A stretch of DNA of 64,000 nucleotides from Ruminococcus sp. (GCA_021205185.1 JAJPYB010000006.1:124001-188000); one strand, 5' to 3'; shown: positions 32,807 through 42,840, numbered from the stretch's first letter. The notes: a model not told the origin generated them from the letters alone. Translations and numbers: made by a program.

Positions 32807-34372
32807 ATGGATTGGACATTAACCATTCTATTGTGCGTTGTAGCCCTTATTCTTGGCGCCGGAATTTCATTTTACTTTGCGTTTAAATTTGGTGAAAATC
32901 ATCGTAAGAAAACTGCCGAGGCACAAATCGGCTCGGCTGAAGAGGAAGCCAAAAGAATCGTTGAGGACGCAAAGAAAAATGCTGACGGTTTAAAAAAGGA
33001 AGCTTTGGTAGAGGCTAAGGACGAAACTCATAAGTATCGTCGAGAAGCCGAAAAGGAAATCAAAGAAAGAAGAAACGAAGTTTCACGCCAGGAAAGAAGA
33101 CTTCAGCAAAAGGAAGAAACGCTCGACAAGAAAGTCAACAACATTGAAAAGAAGGAAGAGCTTTTACAGTCGAAAATCAAATCGGCTGATGAAAAGCTTG
33201 AGGAATCGGAAAGAATTAAGAGAAGTCAGCTTGAAATGCTGGAGCGAATTTCTGAATTCACCAAGGATCAGGCAAAGGATTATCTGCTTAATCTTCTCGA
33301 CGACGAGCTTGTTCACGAGAAAGCAGTTAAAATTCAAAGCTACGAGGCACAGATTAAAGAAGAATGTGAGGACAAGGCAAGACAGTATATCTCACTTGCA
33401 ATTTCCAGATGTGCGGCGGATCAGGTTTCTGAAACAGCCGTATCTGTCGTACCACTTCCTAACGACGAAATGAAGGGAAGAATTATCGGCAGAGAGGGTA
33501 GAAACATCCGCACAATTGAAACTCTTACAGGAGTCGATCTTATCATCGACGACACACCGGAAGCTATTACTCTTTCCTGCTTTGATCAGGTAAGAAGAGA
33601 AATAGCAAGACTCACACTCGAAAAGCTTATTCAGGACGGAAGAATTCATCCGACCAGAATAGAAGAAATGTATGAAAAGTCAAAACGCGAGGTCGAATAC
33701 AAAATTAAGCAGGAGGGCGAAAGAGCCATTCTTGAAACCAATGTACATGGCATTAACAACGAACTTGTTAAGCTTATCGGTAGACTTCGCTATAGAACGA
33801 GCTACAGGCAAAATGTACTTGACCACTCGATTGAGGTTGCTCACCTTGCAGGTATGATGGCATCAGAGCTTGGCGTAGACGCAACCCTTGCAAGAAGAGC
33901 AGGCTTGCTTCACGATATAGGTAAGGCACTAAGCTACGAAATTGAGGGTTCTCATGTACAGATAGGCGTTGACGTTTGTAAGAAATACAAGGAAAGCCCC
34001 GACGTTATACACGCTATTGAAGCTCACCACGGCGACGTTGAAACAAGAACCGTTGTCGCAGCGCTTGTTCAGGCAGCCGACGCTATTTCAGCGGCAAGAC
34101 CGGCTGCAAGAAGCGAGAATTATGAGAATTACATCAAGCGATTAGAAAGGCTTGAGGAAATTTGCACCTCTTACGACGGAGTTGAAAAGTCCTACGCTAT
34201 TCAGGCAGGACGCGAGGTCAGAATTATTATTCAGCCTGAAAAGGTAAACGACGAAAAGATGGTTTTGGTCGCAAGAGATATTGCAAAGCAAATTGAAGAT
34301 GAAATGGATTACCCAGGACAGATCAAGGTAAATCTCATCAGAGAAAGCCGAGCTGTCGAATACGCTAAGTAA
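32807..34372 (+). CDS. rny: Ribonuclease Y
   Basis: 521 residues, normal length. Membrane-anchored endoribonuclease that starts bulk mRNA decay. Order: N-terminal membrane helix (3-26), long Glu/Lys/Arg coiled coil (35-190), KH domain with [15 protein letters not shown] (about 225-240) and an HD domain with [12 protein letters not shown] and the EAHHGD metal site (about 350-415). A GGAGG lies upstream of ATG 32807. Transcribed alone from its own promoter, with a terminator after it. Confidence 0.97.
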   Translation: MDWTLTILLCVVALILGAGISFYFAFKFGENHRKKTAEAQIGSAEEEAKRIVEDAKKNADGLKKEALVEAKDETHKYRREAEKEIKERRNEVSRQERRLQQKEETLDKKVNNIEKKEELLQSKIKSADEKLEESERIKRSQLEMLERISEFTKDQAKDYLLNLLDDELVHEKAVKIQSYEAQIKEECEDKARQYISLAISRCAADQVSETAVSVVPLPNDEMKGRIIGREGRNIRTIETLTGVDLIIDDTPEAITLSCFDQVRREIARLTLEKLIQDGRIHPTRIEEMYEKSKREVEYKIKQEGERAILETNVHGINNELVKLIGRLRYRTSYRQNVLDHSIEVAHLAGMMASELGVDATLARRAGLLHDIGKALSYEIEGSHVQIGVDVCKKYKESPDVIHAIEAHHGDVETRTVVAALVQAADAISAARPAARSENYENYIKRLERLEEICTSYDGVEKSYAIQAGREVRIIIQPEKVNDEKMVLVARDIAKQIEDEMDYPGQIKVNLIRESRAVEYAK

Positions 34373-34406
34373 TCCACAAGACACAAATTACAAATTGAAA
34401 GCAACA

Positions 34407-34440
34407 GGCAAGCAGCGTTTAAACTGCTTGCCTTATTTTT
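34407..34440 (+). terminator. Terminator of rny
   Basis: GGCAAGCAG/CTGCTTGCC arms, eight-base loop, then TTATTTTT. Confidence 0.9.
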
Positions 34441-34529
34441 GTGCTTAAAGCGATATAAGCCTTACTATAAATAATCACAAGAAATTGAGTTACTGCCACA
34501 TGACTGTCGGCAGGAGCATCTTTAAACAA

Positions 34530-34562
34530 CAAAAATCCCCCGCCGTAAAGACGAGGGATTGA
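34530..34562 (-). terminator. Terminator of the MsmX-like ATPase gene
   Basis: Minus-strand arms AATCCCTCG and CGGGGGATT (one wobble pair), followed by TTTTTG. Confidence 0.75.
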
Positions 34563-34572
34563 AATGTACAAA

Positions 34573-35715
34573 TTAGTTGATAAGAGATTTCTCTGTTTCC
34601 TTGTCGAACAGGTGAATTCTGTTAGGATCAATAGCAACCTTAATCTTATCCTGTGGACGAGCCGTTGATCTTGGTGAAACTCTTGCTGTAAGAGGAATAC
34701 CCTCACAGTTGATGTAAAGATAAGTTTCAGCACCCATCATTTCTGTAACTTCAACAGTTGTATCAATGATACCTGTCTTTGCAGTAGACAGGAACATTTC
34801 CTCATCGTGGATACACTCAGGACGAACGCCCATAACAACTTCCTTGCCAACCATCGGCTCTAAAACCTCAGCGTCAGCCTTAGCTTCAGGAACCTCAACT
34901 GTGTACTTGACACCTCTTGTTGTCTTAGTATCCTCAGAACCAAATTCAACAATGTACTTGCCATCATTCTTGAGAAGCTTAGCGTCGATAAAGTTCATCT
35001 GTGGTGAACCGATAAATCCAGCAACGAACTGGTTAACCGGGTCGTTGTAAAGGTTTGTAGGTGTATCAACCTGCTGAATGATACCGTCCTTCATAACAAC
35101 GATTCTGTCACCCATTGTCATAGCTTCTGTCTGGTCGTGAGTTACGTAGATAAATGTTGTACCAAGCTTCTTGTGGAGCTTAGAAATCTCGGTCCTCATC
35201 TGAGCACGGAGCTTAGCGTCAAGGTTTGAAAGAGGCTCGTCAAGTAAGAATACCTGCGGCTCACGAACGATAGCACGACCAAGCGCAACTCTCTGTCTTT
35301 GTCCTCCTGACAAAGCCTTTGGCTTTCTGTCAAGCAAATGCGCAATGTCAAGGATTCTTGCAGCTTCCTCAACCTTCTTAGCAATCTGGTCCTTAGGAAC
35401 CTTTCTAAGCTTTAGTCCGAAAGCCATGTTCTCAAATACCGTCATGTGTGGGTATAGAGCGTAGTTCTGGAAAACCATTGCAATATCTCTGTCCTTCGGT
35501 GCGATGTCGTTTACAAGTCTTTCACCAATGTAAAGCTCACCGTCACTGATTTCCTCAAGTCCTGCAATCATTCTCAGCGTTGTCGATTTTCCGCATCCAG
35601 AAGGACCTACAAGAATAATAAATTCCTTGTCCTTGATTTGTAGGTTGAAGTCTGTAACAGCTACAACATTTCCTGGATACTTTTTGTAAATGTTCTTAAG
35701 TGTAACACTTGCCAT
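34573..35715 (-). CDS. ugpC: Shared sugar-import ABC ATPase, MsmX/UgpC/MalK type
   Basis: 380 residues. Cytoplasmic ATPase that powers CUT1 sugar permeases; in Firmicutes one orphan copy often serves many importers. Motifs: Walker [11 protein letters not shown]-loop [20 protein letters not shown] region, signature [16 protein letters not shown], Walker [15 protein letters not shown]-loop THDQTEAM; the C-terminal 140 residues form the MalK regulatory OB-fold part ([14 protein letters not shown]). It is encoded alone with its own promoter and terminator, 5 kb from the operon that lacks a MalK-type ATPase, and is the natural candidate partner for those four permeases. Confidence 0.94.
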   Translation of the reverse strand: MASVTLKNIYKKYPGNVVAVTDFNLQIKDKEFIILVGPSGCGKSTTLRMIAGLEEISDGELYIGERLVNDIAPKDRDIAMVFQNYALYPHMTVFENMAFGLKLRKVPKDQIAKKVEEAARILDIAHLLDRKPKALSGGQRQRVALGRAIVREPQVFLLDEPLSNLDAKLRAQMRTEISKLHKKLGTTFIYVTHDQTEAMTMGDRIVVMKDGIIQQVDTPTNLYNDPVNQFVAGFIGSPQMNFIDAKLLKNDGKYIVEFGSEDTKTTRGVKYTVEVPEAKADAEVLEPMVGKEVVMGVRPECIHDEEMFLSTAKTGIIDTTVEVTEMMGAETYLYINCEGIPLTARVSPRSTARPQDKIKVAIDPNRIHLFDKETEKSLIN

Positions 35716-35776
35716 TTATCAAAACCTCCTAAAATAATATAATAGAAAATCAATCTACTAAAATTGTTCCTCTATT

Positions 35777-35805
35777 ATAATAGCAGGTGTCGCAAGAAAT
35801 TTCAA
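35777..35805 (-). promoter_or_regulatory. Promoter of the MsmX-like ATPase gene
   Basis: TTGAAA (35800-35805), 17 bases, TATTAT (35777-35782) on the minus strand. Confidence 0.75.
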
Positions 35806-35870
35806 GTGGTGAAATGACTAAACTTTGACCCCAGAAATTATACATATTTACCAAAACATTTTCGAAAATT

Positions 35871-36593
35871 CTATATTATGTCCAAAAATTGAGGTAAATA
35901 TTTGTGCAAAATCTCTAAACAATTTCCAACAGGTAGATTTTCGTCCAAAAAAATTTTTCCGATGCTTATACGCTTCAGATAGGTGACTTTATTGCCTACC
36001 GCTCCGAACATTCGTTTCACCTGATGGTACTTTCCTTCGTTCAAAATCAAGTAACATTTGCGAGCTTCTCCGTCGATTCTCTCAAGCTTTGCCGGCAGAC
36101 ATTTTTCATTTCCGTCGATCGTTATACCCTCCTCAAAGAGTCTGGCGGTATCTTCTCTTATATCTCTTTCAAGCTCGACATAGTATTTTTTATCGACATG
36201 GTTTTTCGGCGAAAGCATTTTATGAGAAAGCTCGCCGTCGTCGGTAATAAGAACAAGGCCCTCCGTATCCTTGTCAAGTCTTCCGGCAGGGAAAAGCCCT
36301 TCTCTGTAAAGCTCCTTTGGAACAAGCTCCAAAACTGTCGGCGAAGCTCCGTCCTTAGTCGAGCAAACATAACCCTTCGGCTTGTTGAGCATTATGTAAA
36401 TGTGCTCCTTATATTCGATTTTTTTACCGTCGAGAAAAATCTCGTCCTTTTCGGCGTCAATCTTATCGTCAGGTCGAGCGTTCTTTCCGTTGACTGAGAT
36501 TTTTCCCTTTTTGCAAAGAAGCTTTACCTCGCTTCGGGATACCTCGTAAACCTGATTTGACACAAACCTGTCAAGCCGCATTATTTTCGACAT
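35871..36593 (-). CDS. rsuA: RsuA-family rRNA pseudouridine synthase
   Basis: 240 residues. Isomerises one uridine of rRNA, probably position 516 of 16S rRNA. N-terminal S4 RNA-binding domain (MRLDRFVSNQVYEVSRSEVK), catalytic motif GRLDKDTEGLVLITDDG with the active-site Asp, and the RsuA-like MLSPKNHVDKKYYVEL and GKYHQVKRMFGAVG blocks. AAAGGA precedes ATG 36593. It follows the DUF4830-like gene by 14 bases. Confidence 0.9.
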   Translation of the reverse strand: MSKIMRLDRFVSNQVYEVSRSEVKLLCKKGKISVNGKNARPDDKIDAEKDEIFLDGKKIEYKEHIYIMLNKPKGYVCSTKDGASPTVLELVPKELYREGLFPAGRLDKDTEGLVLITDDGELSHKMLSPKNHVDKKYYVELERDIREDTARLFEEGITIDGNEKCLPAKLERIDGEARKCYLILNEGKYHQVKRMFGAVGNKVTYLKRISIGKIFLDENLPVGNCLEILHKYLPQFLDII

Positions 36594-36607
36594 CCTGAAA
36601 TTCCTTT

Positions 36608-37063
36608 CTACTCCGCTTTTTTAAGCCCCTGCATAAAGCCGTCTAGCTCGTTGCAGGAAACATCTCCGCCTATCAGCTTGCCGTCAAAGATTATAAGGCT
36701 CAGATAGACGTTTTCCCTGTCGTTCGGATAATTTTTCACCAAGTAGGTGTAAATCTCTACTTCCTTCCCCTTGTATTTTTCAAGGTTAAACCCCTGCTGC
36801 TTTTGAATTTCGTTGTAATCCTCGTATACGTCGTCAAATTCAACAGGTATTTTTACGACCTTGCTGCTTGTGTACTCTGAGTCCGTTTCCCAGCCGAGAT
36901 CCTTTATAAACTCCTGTCGTAGCTCCTCGGTATCAAGCGTTATGCAATCATCCGAATACGCCTTTGCAACTCCGTATACCACTAAAAATATAAACAAAGC
37001 GGAAACGGCACAGACAGCAATTACAAGTCCCAGCTTTTTCACCTTTATCGTTTTGATTATCAT
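36608..37063 (-). CDS. DUF4830-like membrane-anchored protein
   Basis: 151 residues. One N-terminal membrane span (about 10-33) then an extracytoplasmic domain with EFIKDLGWETDSE, IPVEFDDVYEDYNEIQKQQG, FNLEKYKGKEVEIYTYLVKN and LIIFDGKLIGGDV, the order I remember for DUF4830 of clostridia. Function unknown. GAGGGG lies five bases before ATG 37063. It is co-directional with the pseudouridine synthase downstream. Confidence 0.82.
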   Translation of the reverse strand: MIIKTIKVKKLGLVIAVCAVSALFIFLVVYGVAKAYSDDCITLDTEELRQEFIKDLGWETDSEYTSSKVVKIPVEFDDVYEDYNEIQKQQGFNLEKYKGKEVEIYTYLVKNYPNDRENVYLSLIIFDGKLIGGDVSCNELDGFMQGLKKAE

Positions 37064-37194
37064 ATTGACCCCTCTTTCGCATAGCTTTTTTGTAATTAAG
37101 TATATGCGTAAGGATAACGAAAAAGAAGCGTAAACACCAAGTCCCCAAGCCTAAAAGCTCAGGGACTTAAAACTTGTAAATTCAAAATGTAATC

Positions 37195-38037
37195 TTAATA
37201 AACCAATCCGTTAATCAAATATAACAGCCACTGCGCTAAGCTAACGCAGAAGAAAATAGCTGTAATCGCATATGGAAGCTTGTTATCGTCCTTGAGTTCA
37301 GCCTTTAAGCCGTAAGCTACAAGGAAGTAGCCCAAAATGCTTCCTATTAACATAAACAGGTTTCCAAAATCTGCGCTTGCAAGTCCGAACAGGAAGTCAA
37401 GCACTGTCATTGGAATTACAGGCATCAAAAACAGCGAAGCGATTGAAAGCGACTTAACAAACGATACCTTCGTCTTGCTAAACAGGCTTGCGCACGCCAT
37501 TACAAGAGATGCAATAATTGCGACCGTTGCTGCGGCAATCAGAAGCTCGATGAAAAATCTCATTAAGAAATGAATTGCCTTTTCTGCTGTTGTGTAGTAG
37601 GAATAAAAGCCGCTGCTGCTATTGCTATGAACAATCGCAACATTTATCATTCCAAAAATAATTCTAAGTACAGCATAGATGATTGTAAGAGTTAATGAAG
37701 CGACAAGGCTTTGCTTTGTGACAACCTTTGGTGCGTTAGTTGCAGGAGCCTTAAAAACTTCAATAGTATCTGTAAAGGTTTCGCCTAACTCCTTGCCAAA
37801 GTCAATTCCCGGCTTTTTAGGAGCTTGATAATACATATTTGGGTTTGGATTCTGCTGTGGATAGCCCTGATACATATTCGGGTTAGGATTTGGGTTAGGA
37901 TTTTGATTTGGATTTACATTCTGATATCCCTGATACATATTTGGATTTGGGTTTTGCTGAGGTGCGCCCTGTACTGGCTGAGCGTTATTTGGCTGCTGTG
38001 CGCCGTTTACATTCTGAACATTTTGATTTTCATTCAT
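37195..38037 (-). CDS. Membrane protein with Asn/Pro/Gln-rich repeat tail (YIP1-like)
   Basis: 280 residues. The first 70 are low-complexity, built of repeats of QNPNPNMYQGY and NPNPNP, probably disordered and cytoplasmic. Residues about 105-280 contain five hydrophobic segments (LTLTIIYAVLRIIFGMI, LLIAAATVAIIASLVMACAS, IASLFLMPVIPMTVLDFLFG, LMLIGSILGYFLVAYGL, ITAIFFCVSLAQWLLYL) resembling YIP1-type or DUF-like zinc-ribbon-linked membrane proteins. A good promoter (TTGCCA-N17-TATACT) and AAGGGAAG before ATG 38037 support the start. Function unknown. Confidence 0.78.
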   Translation of the reverse strand: MNENQNVQNVNGAQQPNNAQPVQGAPQQNPNPNMYQGYQNVNPNQNPNPNPNPNMYQGYPQQNPNPNMYYQAPKKPGIDFGKELGETFTDTIEVFKAPATNAPKVVTKQSLVASLTLTIIYAVLRIIFGMINVAIVHSNSSSGFYSYYTTAEKAIHFLMRFFIELLIAAATVAIIASLVMACASLFSKTKVSFVKSLSIASLFLMPVIPMTVLDFLFGLASADFGNLFMLIGSILGYFLVAYGLKAELKDDNKLPYAITAIFFCVSLAQWLLYLINGLVY

Positions 38038-38106
38038 ATAACTTACTTCCCTTCCTCCAGTCTTTTGCCTTACCGTTTAAGCTGACTGAATTGTTATTTC
38101 AAGATA

Positions 38107-38135
38107 AGTATATCACAACTTTTTTCTCTTGGCAA
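38107..38135 (-). promoter_or_regulatory. Promoter of the YIP1-like gene
   Basis: TTGCCA (38130-38135), 17 bases, TATACT (38107-38112) on the minus strand. Confidence 0.8.
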
Positions 38136-38254
38136 TATAAAAATCTTTTTTTGACAGATTTTCTACAAAACCTACAAAAATAACTTCCAGAATATGTACA
38201 AGTAGCCCCCTCTCTTTGAGCAAAATGTTCAAAAATCCAATTTTCAAAAAAGTG

Positions 38255-38283
38255 TTGACATATTATGGATTGTGTGCTATACT
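38255..38283 (+). promoter_or_regulatory. Promoter of the FtsX-type ABC exporter
   Basis: TTGACA (38255-38260), 17 bases, TATACT (38278-38283). Confidence 0.9.
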
Positions 38284-38290
38284 TACGTCG

Positions 38291-38306
38291 GTTAGCTAAT
38301 GCTAAC
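38291..38306. promoter_or_regulatory. Operator-like inverted repeat 1
   Basis: GTTAGC-TAAT-GCTAAC immediately downstream of the -10 box, where a repressor would block initiation. The half-site GTTAG/CTAAC resembles DtxR/IdeR-type metal-regulator boxes; the regulator itself is not in the window. Confidence 0.6.
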
Positions 38307-38350
38307 TCCAAGCAACAGCGGTTTATTTATGATGCGAAGTTGTGTACTGC

Positions 38351-38368
38351 AGTTAGCTCAGACTAACT
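38351..38368. promoter_or_regulatory. Operator-like inverted repeat 2
   Basis: AGTTAG-N6-CTAACT, the same half-site as repeat 1, centred about 61 bases downstream of it (nearly six helical turns). Confidence 0.6.
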
Positions 38369-38409
38369 TAATGGCGAACAAATAACAAATAATATTCGGG
38401 AGGAAAAAT

Positions 38410-39108
38410 ATGTTTTTAAAAATTCACAACCTGCAAAAGTTTTACGGCGACGGCGAAAACAGAATACAGGTTCTAAAAGGCATCGACGCAGAAATTGAAA
38501 GGGGCGAGATGTGCGTCCTTCTCGGTCCGTCAGGCTCAGGAAAAACCACACTTTTAAATATCCTCGGCGGAATTGAAACAGCTGAGGAGGGTTACGTATC
38601 AATTAACGGCGACAAAATTAAGGATATGAGCGAGAAAAACCTCACCCTTTACCGTAGAAAGCATTTAGGCTATATTTTCCAGATGTACAACCTGATTCCT
38701 AACTTAAACATAAAGGAGAATATCGAGGTTGGCGCATATTTAAGTGATAACCCGCTGGATGTTGACGATATTTTAAAAACCTTAGGACTTTACGAGCATC
38801 GCCACAAGCTTCCAAACCAGCTTTCAGGAGGTCAGCAGCAGAGAACTGCTATCGGCAGAGCGATTGTAAAAAACCCTAATATTTTGCTTTGCGACGAGCC
38901 GACCGGCGCGCTCGACTATAAAACATCAAAGGAGATTTTAGGGCTTATTCAGCAAATCAACGAAAAGTACGGCAGCACGGTAATAATGGTAACTCACAAC
39001 GACGCTATAAAGAATATGGCTGACAGGGTTATTAAGCTTCGTGACGGAGCGGTAAGAAAAAATTACCTGAACGAACAAAAAATCTCAGCAGAAATGCTTG
39101 AATGGTAA
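38410..39108 (+). CDS. MacB/FtsE-type ABC ATPase
   Basis: 232 residues. Nucleotide-binding subunit of an FtsX-type system: Walker A GPSGSGKTT, Q-loop FQMYN, signature LSGGQQQRTAIGRAIV, Walker B ILLCDEPTGALD, H-loop THND. GGGAGG lies upstream of ATG 38410, and the stop sits 14 bases before the permease start. Such pairs expel peptides, lipids or drugs, or couple to cell-wall enzymes; substrate not predictable. Confidence 0.93.
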   Translation: MFLKIHNLQKFYGDGENRIQVLKGIDAEIERGEMCVLLGPSGSGKTTLLNILGGIETAEEGYVSINGDKIKDMSEKNLTLYRRKHLGYIFQMYNLIPNLNIKENIEVGAYLSDNPLDVDDILKTLGLYEHRHKLPNQLSGGQQQRTAIGRAIVKNPNILLCDEPTGALDYKTSKEILGLIQQINEKYGSTVIMVTHNDAIKNMADRVIKLRDGAVRKNYLNEQKISAEMLEW

Positions 39109-39121
39109 GGGAGGTTTTTAT

Positions 39122-41374
39122 ATGAAATGCCCTTTAAGAAAGCGTTTGCTGAGAGAACTTAAAAGCGATTTTGGAAAATACGCAGTAATTTTCGTTTTGA
39201 TGACATTGTCTATCGGATTCATCTCAGGCTTTTTAGTTGCCGCAGAAAGCATTTCCGCTTCGCTTGACGAAGGATACGAAAAGTACAACATAGAAAACGG
39301 AAACTTTGAAACCTACTCCGAGCTGACCGATGAGCAGATAAGCGAGATTGAAGATAACGATATTACAATTTACAACAACAACTACGTTGAAGCGCAAACG
39401 GACGACAGCAAGACAATACGCATTTTTGCGATTCGGGAAGAGGTAAATAAAGTCTGCCTTATGGAGGGCGAAATGCCTTCAGGACTTGATGAGATTGCGC
39501 TCGATAGAGCCTTTTGCAACAACAATGATATTTCCGTTGGCGACAGCATTGTAATTTCAGGCGAAGAAAAGAAAGTAACAGGCTTTGTTGCTCTGTCAGA
39601 TTACAGCAGCTTGTTTTCAGACAACTCAGAAACGATGTTTGACGCTACAGCTTTTTCGGTAGCGGTCGTAACAAACGCGGAGCTTGACGGCTTGAGTGAC
39701 AAAGACTGCCACTACAGCTACTCGTGGCTTTACGACAATGAGCCTGAGGACGAAGCAGCGGAAAAGGAGATATCAGACGAGCTTCTGACAAAAATCAACA
39801 GCATATCGCCGCTTGTAAGCTTTACGCCGAGATATTTAAATCAAGCTATAAATTATGCGAGGGATGACACAAGCGGCGACGCTACTATTATGGCTGTGCT
39901 TTTGTATATAATGATAGCTATAATGGCATTTGTGTTTGCGGTTACCATTTCAAACACTATAACCAAAGAAGCAGGCACAATAGGTACCCTTCGGGCTTCA
40001 GGCTACACAAAAGCGGAGCTTATTCGCCATTACCTTGCTATGCCGATTATTGTAACGCTGATAAGCGCTGTTATCGGAAACATTTTAGGCTACACGGTAT
40101 TTCGTGTTATGTGCGCCGCTATATACTACAACAGCTACAGCCTGACTACTTACGTTACGCATTGGAACGCTTCGGCATTTATAAAAACAACAGCTGTGCC
40201 GATTGTAATAATGTTTGTAATAACACTTGGCGTTCTGGCAAGAAAGCTTTCCCTCTCCCCTCTCAGCTTTTTGCGGCGTGAGCTTAAAAGGCATCAGCGC
40301 AAAAAAGCGTTTAAGCTGAACACTCGCATTCCAATCTTTACACGCTTCAGAATAAGAATAATCTTCCAGAATATAGCAAACTATATAACGCTTCTTGTCG
40401 GAATTATTTTTGCAAACGTCCTTTTGATATTCGGCCTTGGACTTCCCGACGTTTTGGACAACTATCAGGCCGACATAACCTCCAATATGATAGCAGAGTA
40501 CCAATATATTTTAAAAGCGCCTGTCGAAACAGAGGTTGAGGACGCTGAAAAGTTCAGTCTGCAGTCGCTTGAAAATACGCTTGAGGGTTATGAAAACGAG
40601 GAGATTTCCGTTTACGGAATCGACCCTGACAGCGAGTATATAGACGCTGATTTTTCAGTTGACGGAATTTACATAAGCGACGGCTTAGCTGAAAAATATT
40701 CCTACAAAAAGGGCGACAGCATAACCCTTTCGGATAAATATTCAAAAGACAGCTACGAATTTAAAATTGCGGGAATTTACAAATACCCCAGCTCGTTTGC
40801 TGTATTTATGGACTCCTACTGCTACATTTCGACCTTTGATTTGGAGGACGGCTATTACACAGGCTATTTTTCAAACGAAAGCTTAGACGATATTGATGAA
40901 AGCTTTATAGCTACAGTAATTGACAAGCAGGAACTTACCAAGATTTCAAGACAGCTTGATGTGTCTATGGGAGAGCTTGTGTATATAATAGACGCTTTTG
41001 CTATTATAATTTTTGCGGTGATTATATTCCTCTTGTCAAAAATTATTGTTGAGAAAAACGCAAGCTCGATTTCAATGACGAAAATTCTCGGCTACACAAA
41101 CAGAGAGATAAACAGGCTTTATACAACCGCTACGACGATTGTTGTAGTAATCTGCCTTATCGGAACTATTCCACTTTCGACCTATCTTATGAAGCAGCTT
41201 TTTGCGTATATGATGAAAACTCAGATGACAGGCTGGATTCCGCTAAATCTATCAGCTTCAGTATATGTAAAGCTGGCAGCGATAGGACTTATAACCTACT
41301 TTATTGTTTCTCTTTTACAGCGTAAAAAGATAGCTCGGGTACCTCTCGGCGAAGCGCTTAAAAATGCGGAGTAA
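39122..41374 (+). CDS. FtsX-like ABC permease
   Basis: 750 residues from ATG 39122 (MKCPLRKRLLRELKSD) with GGAGG seven bases upstream; the frame back to 39098 overlaps the ATPase gene and is not needed. Two FtsX-type halves: membrane span at about 20-42, a large extracytoplasmic domain (about 45-255, MacB periplasmic-core-like), three spans about 262-380, a fifth at about 420, a second outer domain (about 450-620) and three C-terminal spans with the conserved KILGYTNREINRLY coupling region. It pairs with the ATPase just upstream. Confidence 0.9.
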   Translation: MKCPLRKRLLRELKSDFGKYAVIFVLMTLSIGFISGFLVAAESISASLDEGYEKYNIENGNFETYSELTDEQISEIEDNDITIYNNNYVEAQTDDSKTIRIFAIREEVNKVCLMEGEMPSGLDEIALDRAFCNNNDISVGDSIVISGEEKKVTGFVALSDYSSLFSDNSETMFDATAFSVAVVTNAELDGLSDKDCHYSYSWLYDNEPEDEAAEKEISDELLTKINSISPLVSFTPRYLNQAINYARDDTSGDATIMAVLLYIMIAIMAFVFAVTISNTITKEAGTIGTLRASGYTKAELIRHYLAMPIIVTLISAVIGNILGYTVFRVMCAAIYYNSYSLTTYVTHWNASAFIKTTAVPIVIMFVITLGVLARKLSLSPLSFLRRELKRHQRKKAFKLNTRIPIFTRFRIRIIFQNIANYITLLVGIIFANVLLIFGLGLPDVLDNYQADITSNMIAEYQYILKAPVETEVEDAEKFSLQSLENTLEGYENEEISVYGIDPDSEYIDADFSVDGIYISDGLAEKYSYKKGDSITLSDKYSKDSYEFKIAGIYKYPSSFAVFMDSYCYISTFDLEDGYYTGYFSNESLDDIDESFIATVIDKQELTKISRQLDVSMGELVYIIDAFAIIIFAVIIFLLSKIIVEKNASSISMTKILGYTNREINRLYTTATTIVVVICLIGTIPLSTYLMKQLFAYMMKTQMTGWIPLNLSASVYVKLAAIGLITYFIVSLLQRKKIARVPLGEALKNAE

Positions 41375-41381
41375 ATGAAAA

Positions 41382-41417
41382 GTCCCCTGCACCACAAGTG
41401 GTGCAGGGGACGAGCTT
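41382..41417. terminator. Bidirectional terminator
   Basis: Perfect 14-base arms GTCCCCTGCACCAC/GTGGTGCAGGGGAC between the convergent FtsX permease and citrate synthase genes, with CTTTTTC on the plus side. Confidence 0.92.
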
Positions 41418-41420
41418 TTT

Positions 41421-42761
41421 CTATCTTTGATCCATTGGAATGTATTCCTTTGACTTTAAGACGCTCTTGTATGCAGGACGGATAATTCTGTTTCCGGTTA
41501 CCATTTCCTCAAATCTGTGAGCGCACCAGCCGGGCATTCTCGAAATTGCAAACAGCGGCGTAAACAAATCCGACGGAATTTTAAGCATTGTATACACAAG
41601 TCCTGAATACATATCGACATTTGCGCAAACAACCTTATCCTTGCCTGCTTCCTTTAAAATTACAGGCGTTAATCTTTCAATCATTTCCAGAAGATTAAAC
41701 TCCGCTTCGTATTCGGTTCCCTTTGCAAGCTTTTCAGCGTTCTTCTTTAAAATTACAGCTCTCGGATCTGAAAGAGTATAAACTGCGTGACCCATACCGT
41801 AAATTTTCCCGCTGCCGTCGTTAGCTTCCTTTTTGACGATTTTACGAAGGAAGTCTGCTACCTCTCCCTCGTCGTTCCAGTTTTTAACGTTAGACTTTAT
41901 GCACTCCTGCATCTGTCTTACCTTAGCGTTAGCTCCGCCGTGTCTTGAACCTTTAAGAGATCCGATTGCCGCAGAATACGCTGCATAAGGATCAGTTCCC
42001 GACGAGGTCAGAACTCTACAGCTGAAGGTTGAGTTGTTTCCTCCGCCGTGCTCTGCGTGAAGCATCATAAGAAGATCTAAAAGCTTCGCTTCATCGTCAG
42101 TAAACTGCCTGTCGGCACGAAGAGTTGACAAAATCATTTCTGCTGTGCTCTGTCCCTCAATAAGCGGATGCATATACATACTTTTTCCGAAAAAGCTTCT
42201 TTGCTGAACCTGATATGCGTTTACCATAATTCTTGGAAGCTTTGCTATAATCGAAATAGCTGTGTTAAGCTCGTGGTCAGGCGTTTGCGCTTCAGGGTTC
42301 GGATCATACGAATAAAGAGCGAGAATCGACCTTCCCATTTTATTCATAATATTTCTCGAAGGCGCTTTTAAAATCATATCCTCGAAAAAGTCGTTAGGTA
42401 ATTCCCTTTGAGCTTCAATTATCTTGTTAAAGGTTTCAAGCTCTGACTTTGTCGGCAAATTTCCAAAAAGCAGCAAAAATACTACCTCTTCAAATCCGAA
42501 GCGGTTTTCAGCTCGAGCGTTTTTAACAATATCCTCAACATCGTAGCCTCGATAGAAAAGCTTACCCTCTGCCGGCTCCTTTTCACCGTCGTTGATAACA
42601 TAGCCGTGAACATTACAAATGTTCGTAACGCCTGCCATTACTCCGGTGCCGTCCGGATTTCTGAGTCCTCTTTTAACGCCGTACTTGTCGTTATACTTTT
42701 TGTCTATCAGATTGTTGTTCACAAACTGTTCTCTGAGCATTTCCTGTGGGCTTACTGCCAT
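41421..42761 (-). CDS. gltA: Citrate synthase
   Basis: 446 residues from ATG 42761 (MAVSPQEML) with AAAGG ten bases upstream; the ATG at 42779 is less well placed. Condenses oxaloacetate and acetyl-CoA. Conserved parts: KLFYRGYDVEDI, HAEHGGGNNSTFSCRVLTSS (first catalytic His), KGSRHGGANAKV, GMGHAVYTLSDPRA (second His) and the RMPGWCAHRFEEM region with the catalytic-region Arg. In a fermenting anaerobe it probably feeds glutamate synthesis by a partial TCA pathway. The gene has its own promoter and an unusually structured leader. Confidence 0.94.
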   Translation of the reverse strand: MAVSPQEMLREQFVNNNLIDKKYNDKYGVKRGLRNPDGTGVMAGVTNICNVHGYVINDGEKEPAEGKLFYRGYDVEDIVKNARAENRFGFEEVVFLLLFGNLPTKSELETFNKIIEAQRELPNDFFEDMILKAPSRNIMNKMGRSILALYSYDPNPEAQTPDHELNTAISIIAKLPRIMVNAYQVQQRSFFGKSMYMHPLIEGQSTAEMILSTLRADRQFTDDEAKLLDLLMMLHAEHGGGNNSTFSCRVLTSSGTDPYAAYSAAIGSLKGSRHGGANAKVRQMQECIKSNVKNWNDEGEVADFLRKIVKKEANDGSGKIYGMGHAVYTLSDPRAVILKKNAEKLAKGTEYEAEFNLLEMIERLTPVILKEAGKDKVVCANVDMYSGLVYTMLKIPSDLFTPLFAISRMPGWCAHRFEEMVTGNRIIRPAYKSVLKSKEYIPMDQR

Positions 42762-42840
42762 TTTTATCAATCCTTTCATATCCTTAAACGGATAATTTCC
42801 CCATCACATTTATATTCTTATATTCCATCCACTTAAGCTC

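Larger units (their letters stand above)
38038..38409. other. Divergent regulatory region
   Basis: No gene. Holds a minus-strand promoter for the YIP1-like gene, and on the plus strand a consensus promoter followed by two operator-like inverted repeats in front of the FtsX-type ABC exporter. 38136-38250 is featureless AT-rich sequence. Confidence 0.8.

Noticed and set aside
37137-37170. Inverted repeat AAGTCCC/GGGACTT between two minus-strand genes
   Set aside because: No T run on either strand, so I do not call it a terminator; it may be chance or a weak processing hairpin.
38318-38395. Short frame from ATG near 38330 between the two operators
   Set aside because: It has no Shine-Dalgarno and only about 18 codons.
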